Positions 23,226 to 33,908 of a DNA stretch of 64,000 nt are shown piece by piece. Source of the DNA: Siphonodentalium dalli (lineage: Eukaryota > Mollusca > Scaphopoda > Gadilida > Siphonodentaliidae). Under the pieces are notes generated by a model, which was not told the origin of the DNA, ran no database searches, and saw only the letters and a program-made list of their open reading frames with translations. Numbering within the stretch: the first letter of the stretch is position 1; every line of letters starts with the position of its first letter. The stretch lies in contig CP136069.1 of the NCBI GenBank assembly GCA_032622095.1, positions 105,180,278-105,244,277 of the forward strand, given 5' to 3'. Both the position numbers and the translations under genes were made by a program.

Positions 23226-24060
23226 CTGGTTAGATGCGTCGTACCGTCCGTGGAGCCGTCCGTCCATGCGTCCAGGAAATGGTTTCCGGATGATAACTTT
23301 AGTTTCGGTTATTAGATCAAAAGCAAATTTCATAGGTGAGTTTATCAGACCAAAATAAAGGTCAAGTTCGAATATGGGTTTGCTTCGCCCATTTTTGCGA
23401 GAGTTATGGCCCTATTTTGACTTAGAAAACCCCTGAAAGTTGGTTTCCAGATGATAACTTTAGTAGAGTTAATCGGATTCAAACCAAATTTGGTATATTA
23501 CTTTCTCCCAGCAAAACACAGGTCAAGTTAAAACTTGGGTTCTGCCCGATCATTTTTGGCAGAGTTATGCCCCTTTTCCGACATAGAAAATTCAGTTTTT
23601 TTGGTTTCCGGATAACTTTATTTTGGATTGTTTATATGCAAAACCCGTTTTTTGGTGGATTACTTATATCAAAATACAGCTCAAGTTTGAATTTCAGTTT
23701 AATCCGATAATTGTTTCCGGATGATAACTTCAGTTTGTGTGATCATATCTGAACCAAATTTGGTATGTGAGTTTATCAGCCCTATGTACAGGTCAAGTTC
23801 GAATATGGGTATGCTCCGCCCGTTTTGCGAGAGCTGTGGCCCTTTTTTTACCTGTTTTATTTAGAAAATATCTCACTTTTTCGGTTTTCGGATGATATCT
23901 CAAGTTTGGATCCTTTAATTGCAAATACCGTTTTTATGTGGATCAGTCATATCAAGATACAGGTCAAGTTTGAATTTGAGTTTGATCCGATGAATTTTCT
24001 CAGAGTTATGGGCTTTTCTACTTCGAAAATTAAATTTTTCTTGTAATTTTCTTCATTTTG
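23226..24060 (+). repeat. Family D-like core without element ends
   Basis: Begins with CCGTCCGTGG / CCGTCCGTCCATGCGTCC and runs through monomers with GGATGATAACTTTAG, CCAAATTTGGTATATTAC, CTCCCAGCAAAACACAGGTC and CAGAGTTATGCCCCTTTT, as in family D at 55809. The 5' hairpin is absent: the microsatellite directly abuts the MITE end at 23224. No 3' hairpin is seen, so this is a truncated copy. Confidence 0.65.
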
Positions 24061-25680
24061 TGCCAATTTGAGGTTATATTTTGACTTTAAGAATTTTTTA
24101 AAGATTTTGTTATTTGTATGCATGTCAGTAATGAGACAATACACAAGTGTCTTATCCATATACTATACTTCTACAAAGCCTCCACTCCAAATGAAGCCAC
24201 CGGTTCAGGGGACACTGTGGCCGAGCGGCCTTTTATTACATTTATCGCTTCCTGCATTTTAAGGAATGACTCTTTGAATTTGTTTTGAACAAAATTTAAA
24301 TAGTAAACGGTAAAACATCACTGTTGCAGTTTGTGGCATTGGTGATCGGAAATCAAATACACAACTGGACCTGTACAAAACAGATCATTTTTATATATCG
24401 ATTCACGTTCCATTTATTTTATGGGGGGGGGGGGGGGTGCAAAATTGATCATTGATCGGCTTAGCAGAAACCCTGATGATACTCTTTGAACACAAACAGA
24501 AGATTCACCTGCAAAAATGCGTTTTCTCAAACATGATCCTTCATGGAGTATATACATGTATGGAAGTCAATAGATAATAAAAAACAACTATACATGCAGT
24601 TCAGGAAGGCTGTTCAGACAAATATACGTTATAATCCTCTCTTTGGTTAGAAATTCTGCTGATAACCTAATGGAGACAGAAAAACACTTTATTATGAAAT
24701 GTATAAAGTATTGTGGAATGCGAAAAATATTTGTTTAAAACATTATAGCACAAATACCCAAATTACAATGTATGAATGAGGACGATAAATTTATATTTCT
24801 TATGAAAAAAAAATATGTTTGCACTACAGTCTGTAGCAAGGTCTGGAAATTCTTTGAAGAGAGAACTTAAGAATGATCACATAATTGTAAATGTATTGAT
24901 TAGTCTAAATATTTCATAATTTTATATGTAATAACGTTGCTTTAATTTTATGTATGGCATCTGCCACAAGTGGGTGTAAATTGTCAATAAATTATATCAA
25001 TGTCAGCATTTCCCTGACACTGGCTAAATTTATTGATTTGAAGAGATCCAAGAAATCAACATAGTTACCTAGAACCATCACTGTATTGCAGTAGCATCTA
25101 TACCCCTGATGAGGTTTCCTGGACCATATTTACTATTTGTCTTGCATTGACAAACCTTGCTTGGCCTTGCACTAAAATCGGCTTTGGGTAAATTTTGTAA
25201 TGAAGATATGTCTCACTGCCACACATTCCATACACAGATGTGTGCTTTCCTTGTGTAAACATTGCTTAGGTATTGCATCATCAGGAGTGGCACCAGATGG
25301 CGCTACATCCCCCCTGGTCAGCCCCTCCTCCCCATTAGGGAATCTGCAATGTTTAGCCCGGTAGCTTCGGGCCTGTATTCCCTGTGTCGGGGAAATCCTG
25401 GTGCCACCCCTGCCTGTCATATAGTTTGTTTGCACTTTACATGTGAGTTGATTTATGTATGGACCATATGTAGTGACCACGGGGACACCGATAGAAGTCA
25501 CGTGACCTTGGTGGCTATCTTGGTGTTACTTCTCTGGTTGGATGTAGTGAAATTGGCTAAAAGGAGCATATAGATGATGTTAATAGTGAGTTTGCGATTT
25601 CAAACCAGTACGTGTATGGGTTGCTACCCATCGCAAACTGTTTGGCAAGTAGGATTTTGCAAATATACTGTAAGGTAATA
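24061..25680. other. No gene; G15 run and a tRNA-like scrap
   Basis: A G15 run lies at 24423-24437. GTGGCCGAGCGG near 24218 resembles the D-arm box A of a Leu/Ser tRNA, but no cloverleaf follows, so no tRNA or SINE is called. The frames at 25172-25501 and 25262-25573 overlap on opposite strands and have no supported identity. Confidence 0.35.
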
Positions 25681-25689
25681 CAGAGAAAT

Positions 25690-26750
25690 CATTAATCGCC
25701 TTCGCCTTATAAGGCTTATCATTACTGAAGATTACCCTCTCGATAATGAGTTGCTTAAGGCTTATCATTACTGAGGATTACCCTCTCGATAATGAGTTGC
25801 TCAACTCTTTGAACGCAAGCTCCCCACAATGATCGACACCCTGACCCTGTGCTCCCAGTGGTATTTTGACTTATAGTAGGCAGTGTTTAGGTGTATGGTG
25901 TTGTTTATGTCCAAGTGGTGTCACATGTCTGAAACTTTAGAGGTATGTTCCCCATTGGCCATTGATTATTTCAAGATCTGGTTACATTGCCACATGGTCA
26001 CTCCCTGGTAACGGTTGCTAGGCAACTACCCGAGATTGAAAGTAAAATACAATTACAGCTTTTATCGTCGTAATTCAGCTCAAGGAAATTGCGTTTTTGA
26101 GGCAGTCAATACCCTATTGTGAAATTTGAGATGTATCTGGCCAGAAGAGTGAACCTAACTTGTATTTAAGGTAGCAACGGTTGCTAAGCAAATACCCCAA
26201 ATGATTGAATGACACCATTGCCCTGTGTATTCAATTGTATTATGCCCCAATTTAGACATTCCATGGCATGCACATGGTGATGGTTATGTTCAAATGGTAC
26301 CACAGGTCTGAAACTTTACAGGTATGTTTCCATGGACCACTGAGTATTTTGAAGATTGGTATACTTTGCCACACAATCACTCCCTGGTAACGGTTTCTAT
26401 GCAACTACCCGGAATTGAAAGTAATATGCAATTATAGCTTATAGCGTCACAATTCCACGCTAAGAAAATGTGTTTTCTATGCAGTCAAATTAGTCAATAC
26501 TCTTGTGAAATTTGAGATATATCTGGTCAGAAGAGTGAACACAACTTGTATTTAACGCTATCAATGGTTGGTAAGCATATACCCCAATTGATCGAATGAC
26601 ACCACTTCCCTGTGTATTCAATGGCATTATGTCCCATTTTAGACGGTTATATGAACGTTTTCTGGCTGGTCGCTTTTGTGGCCAGTCGGGTTCAAAGGGT
26701 TAAGGCTTATCATTACTGAGGATTACCCTCTCGATAATGAGTTGCTAAAG
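25690..26750. repeat. 379-bp tandem duplication with flanking repeat
   Basis: CTCCCTGGTAACGG lies at 26001 and again at 26380. The units share GTCTGAAACTTTA, ACAATTACAGCTT / GCAATTATAGCTT, GAAATTTGAGAT and GACACC..CCTGTGTATTCAAT. A separate ~45 bp phrase (AAGGCTTATCATTACTGA, TACCCTCTCGATAATGAG) occurs twice in a row near 25700-25790 and once at 26702-26745, bracketing the duplication. Confidence 0.7.
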
Positions 26751-26924
26751 TTACTGTTGGGTAAAGTTTGTGGTGTTCATTGCTTCGCAATGTGCGTGAA
26801 CAAATTGTCATTTCTTCTATCCCTCTCAACTAAGATCAACCTTGAAAATCAATCTTGATTTTGGCGTATGTTTGAGTTTGGACCCACAAACTTCTCATCT
26901 ATCCCTGACTGTGCATAGTGCACT

Positions 26925-27090
26925 TCCTCGGAAATTAACAAACTCGACCTACAGTTTGATGAATGATGGTGGGTATCCGCCATCTGTCTAACAGTCTGTC
27001 TGTCTTTCTTTGACATTTAATAAGTATTGCTACTCACAAAATTATCCCCTCTCCATATTGAGCTACAGTGTTATTGATACTTTCATTAGT
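26925..27090 (+). mobile_element. Chimeric scrap: C-like 5' part, A-like 3' end
   Basis: AACTCGACCTACAGTTTGAT matches the start of family C just after its hairpin, and is followed by a CTGTCTGTCTG-like run. Within 100 bases the sequence becomes the family A 3' end: TTGAGCTACAG, the hairpin GTGTTATTGATAC and TTTCATT. A core-less element joining the 5' part of one family to the 3' end of another. Confidence 0.6.
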
Positions 27091-28090
27091 TATATTCTCT
27101 GGTCATTATGTCATTATGTGTTTGTTTCTGGATGATAAATTCATGCAGGTTAGGGTTGCTTGATCACCACCAAACTTTGTGCGTGACTTAATGTAGGTTA
27201 AAAATTCAGGTCAAGCTAGAATCTGGGAATGGTCTAAAGATTTTTGCCAAAGTGATGTGTTTGAATATCCCCACAAATATTTTGGTTTCTGCTGGTTTCT
27301 GTGATAAATTTCTCAAATGCAAAACAAACCGGGTCCACAGATGTATTATACCACACCTGGCAGTGCTCCATTTCCCTTACCAAAAGGCAGCGGAAGCTTC
27401 CCTGAGCAGCAGTTCTTCTTTCATGCCGAAATACTACTGGCAGTTTCAGTGGATGCAGCATTTAAATTCCGCTGAAATTTCACTCGGATTTTCCACCGGA
27501 CATTGCATTTCGCTGAAATTTTATGCTGATTTCCCAGTGGACACTGCTTTACAAACATGTACTCTTTAACTTCCGTAAGTGGTGTATCTGTTCAAGTTAA
27601 GTATAATAGGACAGGGTCATGTGATTTATAGGTCATGTGACTGTTGAAAGCAACATGTCTTCTCATTTCACTGTTCCTCTGACCTATTTGACAACAATGT
27701 TATATGTAGGGTCTACACATATAGACAATTACAGCCGGGTTTCAGCGGAACTGAATCAAGGCTGCAAAATAGGCTGCATTTACATTGAGTCTAGGCTGAT
27801 AGGTTTAACAGATGAACTGGCTTTTGGAAAGCTTGGTAACATATTTATTCAGTGAACACCCTTGCAATAAGGAATCCAAGGTTTTCAAAGGTCATCCTAG
27901 GATTTCCAAGGTTTCTACAAGATTTTTGACTAAATAAAATTATATTTTAATAGGACCTTGGGGAAACTTCTCTCAAAACCTTGGCAATCCTAATAGAAAA
28001 CCTTGGTCCAAGGTTTAAATTTCCAAGGTTGTAAAGCTGAACTTGAAAGCTTGGCTGTAAAAATGAGAATTTTATTCTTCTCAAATTATA
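27091..28090. other. No gene; short CCAAGGTTT repeats
   Basis: From 27870 to 28030 the motif CCAAGGTTT and close variants recur about six times on both strands. A similar AACCTTGGAAAACCTTG lies just past the other end of the DIRS element (33482-33500). The 105-codon frame at 27252-27569 has no supported identity. Confidence 0.35.
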
Positions 28091-28283
28091 GTTTTATAGT
28101 GTAAATGTAAAGTATTTAATATTACGATAGGAATTCCATTCCCTTAAGATAAAAATTTCGCCCAATTCACCATTGTGCAATAAGGTGAAGGTCATAAAAA
28201 AACTTTCCAAGTTAGCGCATGTGCAACTGGATATACCGGTATAAACCTGGAGGATTCATTCTCCTATATGGCGATCGAAAATG
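28091..28283. repeat. DIRS inverted terminal repeat, 3' side
   Basis: Inverse of 33266-33459 with high identity: shared AATTTCGCCCAATTCACCAT, AACTTTCCAAGTTAGCGC, ATGTGCAACTGGATAT and AAACCTGGAGGATTCATTC. The outermost ~40 bases (GTTTTATAGTGTAAATG) differ more, as expected for DIRS ends. Confidence 0.85.
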
Positions 28284-28336
28284 CCAAACCCAAATCCTTC
28301 TACTCTCTGTTCCCAGAGGGGAGGAAGGTCCGGGAC

Positions 28337-28432
28337 TGTAATATTGAATACTTTACATTTACTTCTAAAACTATTAATTGAGAAAACAATTTTCTCATTT
28401 TATAGTGTAAATGATCGTATTCAATATTACGA
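28337..28432. repeat. DIRS internal complementary region
   Basis: Holds GTAATATTGAATACTTTAC and CATTTACTTCTAAAAC, the inverse of the left outer end. About 25 bases later comes TTTTATAGTGTAAATG..TATTCAATATTACGA, a direct-sense version of the outer end. In DIRS elements this region matches the joined outer ends and is thought to template completion of the circular copy. Confidence 0.65.
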
Positions 28433-28718
28433 CGGCGGAGGGATGAACAGAGAGTAAAGTAGAATATTTTAAAAGTTTCTACTCACCAAATGATACATCT
28501 TGATTGTCTGTTGCTGCAAACTTGCACGCTAACATTCCTCAACAATCAACATCCCTACTATATACAGAATCCATGTGTCTTCTATTTACAATTCATTTTC
28601 AGCATGTCCCTCTTTGGAAAACTCGCGGTTAAAGGAAGTTTAACACTAAATGGAATGAAAGATAGACTCACCTGAAATCCTAAAGGCGAAAGTGTATACA
28701 CAAATCCCAAATCATTCG

Positions 28719-29688
28719 TCAGTGTTGGTCCGTAGCCATGCCTGCTTCTAAGCCCTCTGAACTTAAGCGTTTTAAATAATGCTGAATGAAAGTCGTCTCC
28801 CGCGACCAATCAGCAGCTTCCATAACATCACTAACAGAAGCTCCCTTGAAGAGGGCCCATGAGGGACCCAAACTTCTAGTAGAATGTCCTCTAACATCAG
28901 GGATATCTTTCTCATGTAATTCGTAGCAAAACTGTATACACTGAACAATCCAGCGCGAGATTGTAGAACTAGAGACTGGTTTGTGTGGGTCAATCAGTGA
29001 AAGAAATAATGAAGCTTGCCCAGCTGCTGATGGGGCTTCTGAATGCCATAACCTGGTTACATTCAAGTAATGTAAGAGAGTATGCTGTGGATCCAGTGCC
29101 AGACATTCTTCAAATGCAGGAATAAAAATTGACGTAGAATGGTGAGAAGGTCTGCCTTGCTTGGCCAGGCCGACACGGTGAAACAGGATACCTTGGTTCT
29201 GAATGTTGATAACTGAAAGTTGTCCTAACTGAAAGGCTTGCAAGTCACTGGCTCTGCGGAATGAAGTGATGGCAAGTAGAATAACGGTCTTCCAAGTGAC
29301 CATCTTCACTGGAGCATTGGTTAATGGTTCTAATGGTTCTTTCTTCAGACACTCTAAAAGGAAAGGAAGATCCCAATTAGGACAAAGATGTTTTGCAGGG
29401 GGTCGTTTATTGAAAACCCCTTTTAGCATACGTACTTTAGCATATGTACAATGTCATGATGCTGCCCCACCAAAAAATTGTCCACTGGGGGAAACATAGC
29501 CGATAGCATGGACCTATAACAACTAATGGTGGAATATGATAAGCCTTCATTAAATAAATGAGCAAGGAAATCGACACAAGATACTGGATTGGTATTAATT
29601 TGTTGTTGACAACACCAGCACTGAAATCACCGATATATTTACAGGAGTAATCTTTCCTGGTGCTTGGCCGCCAGGAGGCAGACAGCAA
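28719..29688 (-). pseudogene. DIRS tyrosine recombinase (frameshifted)
   Basis: The catalytic C-terminal part is open as 236 codons (29429-28719). Numbering from its first Met, Arg58/Arg59 (SFRRASDL) supply the first Arg, His182 and Arg185 come from GHSTR, Trp208 lies in the usual His/Trp position, and Tyr218 (QHYLK) is the nucleophile: the full R-H-R-H/W-Y set. The N-terminal core-binding domain (SASWRPSTRKDY near 29685) lies in other frames at 29688-29437, so at least one or two frameshifts separate the halves. It would cut and rejoin the circular element DNA during integration. The closest relatives are DIRS/Ngaro recombinases, not host XerC-like enzymes. Confidence 0.85.
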
Positions 29689-29689
29689 T

Positions 29690-30430
29690 TCAGTAGCGTC
29701 GCTAGAAAAGCCCTTTGCTTGGAAATTTCAGCCGATATCAACCAGGCCATGAGATGCAGACTCTCTGGATCGGGGTGACATATCGGGTCCCTGCCCTGGA
29801 TCAACAAATCTGGTATCATGGGAAGGCGAACCGGAGGTGTGACTAAAAGACCCAGTAGTCGGGGATACCATGGTTGATGTGGCCACTGAGGCGCTGTGAG
29901 GATGGGTTGCACTGAAACCGTTCCAAATGCCGGAGAGACCTTGCTATGAAAGCAAACGTGGAAAAGCATACGCATGTAGACCTTGCCACGGTATATATAG
30001 GGCATCAATCATCATAGCCAGAGGATCTGGGTTCCATGAGCAATAATTCGGAACCTGTCTGTTGTTCATGGTCACAAAAAGATCGACCTGTGGCCAACCC
30101 CACCATTGAAAAAGGGGTCGAGTAACAACCGGATTCAACTGCCATTTGTTGTGGTTGAGGAGGTAATTCCTGCTGATGTGATCTGCAAAGCGATTGTCTT
30201 GATCTCTGATAAAACGCACCCCACAAATATATCTTGTGACTGAGTGCTTTCTGCCATAACCGCCATGCGATGTGATTGAGATTGACAGAGCGGGTGCCCC
30301 CTTGATGATTTATGTACTGAATGACAGAGGTGTTGTCGGATCGGATCCGCACATTGTGGCCCTCGAGAAGTGGGAGGAAGTGTGTCAGGGTAAAAAATAC
30401 TGCCTCCATTTCTAGGCAATTGCATTTCAA
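29690..30430 (-). pseudogene. DIRS RNase H and downstream linker (frameshifted)
   Basis: The first frame (30430 down) has CLEMEAVFFTL with the catalytic Glu, and IRSDNTSVIQYINHQGGT with the catalytic Asp, as in DIRS RNase H. The frame then changes: RFIRDQDNRFADHISR (with the last catalytic Asp) is read from 30219. PQVDLFVTMNN and WNPDPLAM follow in that frame. APQWPHQPWYP and LLIQGRDP are read in a third frame from 30008. These are standard post-RNase H segments of DIRS polyproteins. The upstream RT palm (YxDD) is absent: sequence before CLEMEA is family A repeat. Non-functional. Confidence 0.8.
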
Positions 30431-31796
30431 AATTCAATCCATTAGCACGGGCTACAGGTCATACTGTTCGTCTGATCATTATGACATTTGTCATGGATGT
30501 TAATATTGACATGTAGATGGGAACGAGTAATTTTGGGGTTGTTCGGCCAAAAAACATGGCCGCCAGCAGCCATCTTGGATATTACTCTTTGCATGACTAA
30601 ATCCTTTGGCACGGGCTACAGGTCATACCTTTGGTCGGATCATCATAAAATTTGTCATGGATGTTAACAATGACATATAGATGGGAAACGAGTCATTTTG
30701 GGGTCATTTGGCCAAAAAACATGGCCGCCAGCAGCCATCTTGGATTTTACTCTTTGCATGACTAAATCCTTTGACACGGGCTACAGGTCATACCTTTGGT
30801 CGGATCATCATGAAATTTGTCATGGATGTTAACAATGACATATAGATGGGAAACGAGTCATTTTGGGGTCATTCAAAAAAACATAGCCACCAGCAGCCAT
30901 CTTGGATTTCAAAATTCAATCCATTGGCATGGTCAACAGGCCATACTATTTGTCTGATCATCATGAAATTTGTCATGGATGTTAATATTGACATGTAGAT
31001 GGGAATGAGTCATTTTGGGGTCATTTGGTAAAAAAACATAGCCGCCAGCAGCCATCTTGGATTTTACTATTTCCATGACTAAATCCTTTGGCACGGGCTA
31101 CAGTACCTTTAGTCGGATTATCATGAAATTTGTCACAGATGTTGACAATGAGATGTAGATGGGAATGAGTCATTTGGGGTCATTCGGCAAATAAACATGG
31201 CTGCCAGTGGCCATCTTGGATTTCAAAATTCATGGGCTACAGGCCATACTGTTTGTCTGATCATCATGAAATTTGTCGTGGATTTTAGTATTGACATGTA
31301 TATGGGAACGAGTCATTTTGGGGTCATTTGGCCAAATAACATGGACGCCCGCAGCCATTTTGGATTTTACTCTTTGCATGACTAAATTTTTTGGCACAGG
31401 CTACAGGTCGTACCTTTGGTCGTATCTTTATGAAATTTGTCATGGCTGTTGACATGTAGATGGGAACGAGTCATTTTGGGGTCATTCAGAAAAAAAACAT
31501 GTCCACCAGCAGCCATCTTGGATTTCAAAATTCATTCCATTAGCACAGACTACAGGCCGGAGTGTTGGTCTGATCATTCTGAAATTTGTCGTGGAAGTTA
31601 ACATTGACATGTAAATGGGAACGAGTCATTTTGTCGTCAATCGGCAATAAAACATGGCTGCCAGTGGCCATCTTGGATTTTACTCTTTGCATAACTAGAC
31701 CTTTCAACTTTCCACATTCCTAATCACTCCATTGACAGTAACACATGAAATTAGTCCCTTTCCCAGTTGAGCTACATTGTCATTGACACTTTCATT
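30426..31796 (+). mobile_element. Family A array, copy 4, 5'-truncated, inside DIRS
   Basis: Starts in mid-monomer (TTTCAAAATTCAATCCATTA) without the 5' hairpin or CCGT run, and runs through about eight monomers. It ends with CAGTTGAGCTACA, a decayed 3' hairpin (TGTCATTGACA) and TTCATTT. Its 3' end is intact in outline; the 5' break falls exactly at the RNase H coding sequence. Confidence 0.85.
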
Positions 31797-31799
31797 TAT

Positions 31800-33238
31800 T
31801 ATACTTACATAGTCAAAGCCGACGACCCCGGTCTCTGCTGGTCCTGTCCTGACTGGAACCTCTGCAAGCCCGGGTAGTGTATTCGGAGGCATCGGTAGGT
31901 CTATGATCTGATCTGGGAATTTTTGGAATATGAAAATTCCCAAAACTCGAAGTGCTGTTAGTCAGACCAGCTGAAGTTCCAGAAGAAGGTTGGAAAGACT
32001 GTTGTTTCCAGTGAAAAGCTTCTTTGTCGGTGGTGGGAACTCCGATGAAGTACCACTTTTCCTCTTCGGAGGACAGACATCAAGGAGGAGATCATCAATC
32101 TGTTTCTGCCGTCCTTGCATGTCTTGAGGACACTCTCAAGTCCGGTACCAAAGACGCCATTACCAGACAGAGGAAGATCACTGATATGATTCTCTGCGTC
32201 TGCTGTATATAAACCAGTGTCCGAAGAAGCAAGCGCACATCAGATTATGTGAAAGAACCCACCAGCACGACCTATATGATCCAAAGAATGGGTGGACATT
32301 TGAAAAATGTCCTTAAAAAGGTCTATTGCAAACTGGGGATCAGGCTGCTCCTTGTCCCAAGCATAGCGAGCAAGATTGCAAGTGACTGTTGAAGATAACA
32401 CTGTATCACAATCCCAATACGACAGGCTTGATGGCCTTTGTAAGCAAACGCATGTGAGCCATGCTGTTTCACAAGCATAATTTCAACCAAAGTATCCATT
32501 GTTGGAACAGTCAAGAAGTCTTCAGCAGACGAATCAAAGGGATACTTATCAAAAAGATCCTCAGAGAAAGCAGTTAGTGATGCTGGATGAATAGATCGTT
32601 CTGATGTCAACAGCAACAATTTATGTGCCTCATCAAGAGACAGGCCATTGCATTCAGGTTTCTTGGAGAAGATGAAACTATTCTCCCCAAACAAGCCAAG
32701 AAGACTCCTGTCAGAGAGTTGTTGATCATAGCAAGGTCAGTCTGTGGATCAGTGTTTTCCTCGTCAAACCCAGATGGAGCATCTGTGCTCACCACGTCAT
32801 CATCTGCTCGTAATTAGATGGAGGTAGTACTGCCTGCCAACTGCGGGTCAGGTGTTAACAGACCGGTAGCAACTCTCTGCGAGTTAGCAGAAGTACAATC
32901 CGTCCTCTGCAGACTGGAAGGTAAATAGACTGTCTGAGATGCAACTGGTGTAACAGTAGTCAAGCTGCAGCCACGGAAACGTTAACAGCAGATGACGAAG
33001 TTATCGTCGTGATTACAATACTTGAAGTGGAATCAGTGGCTGTGCATCTGCCAAGTGAGACCTGCCCAGGCATCAAAGTCCCAATTAGCAAGACCAGTTT
33101 TCCTTCTAACCCGTTGATACGTGAAAAACATTACGTTTGTAACGATGTCATATCGTCTGGTGGAGGATGGAAATGTCTTCGACTTACAACCGGCGAAGAA
33201 TCCGATGAACTTTATCTCAAATCTGAATTGGACGCCAT
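31800..33238 (-). pseudogene. DIRS gag-like ORF1 remnant
   Basis: Occupies the ORF1 position just inside the 5' ITR. A start codon at 33238 opens MASNSDLR but a stop follows at codon 9, then another about 26 codons later. Longer open pieces lie at 32795-32607 and 32694-32323 in different frames, with TMDTLVEIMLVKQHGSHAF-type sequence. I assign it to gag by position and size; no zinc knuckle or other signature is visible. It ends against the family A array, where the RT should begin. Confidence 0.5.
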
Positions 33239-33265
33239 TTAATTTTTAAACGTGGTCGAAAATAT

Positions 33266-33459
33266 GGGCGTATTCGATCGCCGAGAAAGGAAGAATGAAT
33301 CCTCCAGGTTTATACCGCTATATCCAGTTGCACATGCGCTAACTTGGAAAGTTTTTTTATGACCTTCACCTTGTTGCACGATGGTGAATTGGGCGAAATT
33401 TGGATCCTATTAAAGGGAATGCAATTCCTATCGTAATATTGAATATTACGCTATAAAAT
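33266..33459. repeat. DIRS inverted terminal repeat, 5' side
   Basis: Inverse of 28091-28283. Its inner edge (CGTATTCGATCGCCGAG) lies about 30 bp upstream of the gag start codon on the minus strand. Confidence 0.85.
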
Positions 33460-33764
33460 TAGTCATTCCTGTATTCAGAATAAACCTTGGAAAACCTTGT
33501 ACAGTTTGGTATTATTTGGTTAATCTCATTGGCTGAATTCGTCATTTGATCAAGTTTAAATTTCTCGGTTTCAGTTAGAAGCTGTATGTCTTAACAAAAT
33601 GTGTCGACTGGTTTACTGAGTAATTTCGCAACTTATTTGAAAAATACCAAAAGTGGGTATATCAGTTACATCTTTAGTCTAACACAGTTCTTCTAATTGG
33701 ATTATATATGGAAGGATTCTCCGAGGTAAATGTTTTTAAATAGTTTACTATTTTCAAATTAAGA
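33460..33764. other. No feature recognised
   Basis: Flank of the DIRS element; AACCTTGGAAAACCTTG resembles the other flank. Nothing else seen. Confidence 0.35.
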
Positions 33765-33906
33765 AATAAATACACGGTGTAGAGGTGTGTATGGTCAAGT
33801 TGTACCACAAAAAACTGATTGTAGGACGACGCGTAGAGGAGTCCTACAATCAGTTTGTTGTGGTACAATTTGACCATACACACCGATACACCGTGTATTT
33901 ATTTAT
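33765..33906. repeat. Long palindrome, ~60-bp arms
   Basis: Left arm with AAATACACGGTGTA, GTGTGTATGGTCAA, TTGTACCACAA and CTGATTGTAGGAC faces its inverse from 33841 to 33906. The loop (about 15 bases) includes GACGCGTAGAG. Transcribed RNA would fold into a strong hairpin. Likely a hairpin (foldback) MITE. Confidence 0.8.
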
Positions 33907-33908
33907 TT

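Larger units (their letters stand above)
28091..33459 (-). mobile_element. DIRS-type tyrosine-recombinase retrotransposon, degenerate
   Basis: A minus-strand element bounded by inverted terminal repeats (28091-28283 and 33266-33459). On the minus strand the order is ITR, gag-like region, a gap where reverse transcriptase should be, RNase H, linker, tyrosine recombinase, internal complementary region, ITR. DIRS elements integrate as circular DNA by their recombinase rather than a DDE integrase, and inverted ends with an internal complementary region are diagnostic. This copy is inactive: the gag has early stops, the middle region changes frame several times, and a family A array (30426-31796) replaces the RT. 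I see no DAM-like methyltransferase in the ~300 bp between RNase H and recombinase. Confidence 0.85.

Noticed and set aside
24205..24245. tRNA or tRNA-derived SINE head (GTGGCCGAGCGG)
   Set aside because: Only the box A-like part is present; no anticodon arm, box B or acceptor pairing.
29266..29499. Plus-strand 77-codon ORF over the recombinase
   Set aside because: Antisense shadow of the tyrosine recombinase.
33009..33242. Plus-strand 77-codon ORF inside the DIRS element
   Set aside because: Antisense shadow of the gag-like region, which lies on the minus strand.
28091..33459. Ngaro-type or LTR retrotransposon
   Set aside because: Ends are inverted, not direct or split direct repeats, and integration is by a tyrosine recombinase, not a DDE integrase; DIRS fits best.
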